A stretch of 64,000 bases of DNA from Pontibaca salina. GTDB lineage: Bacteria; Pseudomonadota; Alphaproteobacteria; Rhodobacterales; Rhodobacteraceae. Positions within the stretch are counted from its first letter, which is position 1, and every line of letters starts with the position of its first letter. A program made the position numbers and the translations under genes. The notes under the pieces are model-generated. The model did no database searches and was not told the DNA's origin. It worked only from the letters and a program-made list of their open reading frames with translations. The stretch lies in assembly GCF_016307205.1 (NCBI RefSeq), contig NZ_JAEIJD010000002.1:248001-312000 (forward strand), written 5' to 3'. Shown piece by piece: positions 63,672 to 64,000 of the stretch.

Positions 63672-64000
63672 TCAGCGCCGGGCTTCCTGCGTGTTCTGTG
63701 CGCCGCGCACCCTTATGGCGCGCACACCTTCCAATTGCTGATTGGTCACGGTGTAAGCGGCAGTAACACTGCGCGACCACTCGGTGCCAACAGGCGTCGG
63801 GCTTTGAGGGTAGAGCAGCCGGAAGTCAAACGTCATCACCCCGTCTTCGGAGAGCAGATCTGGATTTGTGGGGGCAAGCCGCGCCTCGAACGCGCCTTGG
63901 CGGGCGCCAATCCCGGTCGCGCGAATGATCGCTCCGCCCGGTTGCCGCTCGACCACCAGATCGCTGATGGTGGCGATCCGTTCTGACCGATCCACTTCTG
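63672..64000 (-). CDS. Hypothetical protein, C-terminal part (cut by window end)
   Basis: The frame stays open to the last base, so only the final 109 codons are seen; an internal GTG at 63995 is not a convincing start. The fragment is beta-rich by appearance (LVVERQPGGAIIRATGIGAR, GVMTFDFRLLYPQS) and ends in a basic tail. I do not recognise it. It converges on the sugar dehydrogenase gene with a gap of 45 bases. Confidence 0.65.
   Translation of the reverse strand, partial: EVDRSERIATISDLVVERQPGGAIIRATGIGARQGAFEARLAPTNPDLLSEDGVMTFDFRLLYPQSPTPVGTEWSRSVTAAYTVTNQQLEGVRAIRVRGAQNTQEARR

Overview
The window is a 64 kb, GC-rich, densely coded alphaproteobacterial chromosome segment. Protein sequences and gene order (dusB-ntr-trkAH-hfq-hflX, hom-glpX-recJ, choXWV next to betB, cobaltochelatase CobT) fit Rhodobacterales, probably a roseobacter. 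This assignment rests on memory of gene order, not on a search. I see no phage, insertion sequence, CRISPR array, tRNA or rRNA.

Layout. 1-8355: acetate module: the 3' end of acetyl-CoA synthetase, a two-subunit sodium:solute symporter, a cNMP/CBS/nucleotidyltransferase-like protein, an orphan membrane protein, a lone receiver domain, and a membrane protein joining PAS and degenerate kinase-like modules to a DEDDh exonuclease. 8409-11980: cobQ, then the opposite-strand ispDF-pgpA-cinA operon. 12112-22648: dusB, a short NtrB-PAS/NtrC-HTH fusion where ntrB and ntrC would be expected, ntrY, ntrX, a lipoprotein, trkA, trkH, hfq and hflX. 22653-36817: penicillin acylase-like hydrolase, a hydroxyisobutyrate dehydrogenase-like enzyme, SYLF lipoprotein, hemB, a small membrane protein, mfd, recJ, glpX, hom and a small lipoprotein. 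36909-43524: DUF427, M24 peptidase, cobT, CHRD protein, a hibernation factor with a cold-shock-like domain, and pcm. 43539-48065: choline uptake (choXWV) divergent from betB. 48158-53327: two peptidoglycan enzymes, then lpxD-acp-ketosynthase. 53379-64000: IalB protein, HerA-like ATPase, EEP-family phosphatase, a livJGFHM-type ABC operon, a PQQ-type sugar dehydrogenase and a cut-off gene.

The most unusual object is the 202-residue fusion at 13092-13700. It carries the NtrB sensory PAS domain and the NtrC Fis-type DNA-binding domain in one uninterrupted frame, without the kinase, receiver and AAA+ parts, while NtrY and NtrX next to it are intact. Second is the PAS-exonuclease membrane protein in the acetate module. 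Several non-coding structures are also notable: an 8-bp tandem repeat at the pgpA-cinA junction, a BetI-like palindrome over the predicted choX -10, a leader with palindrome and terminator before ialB, and hairpins around livJ and hpf.
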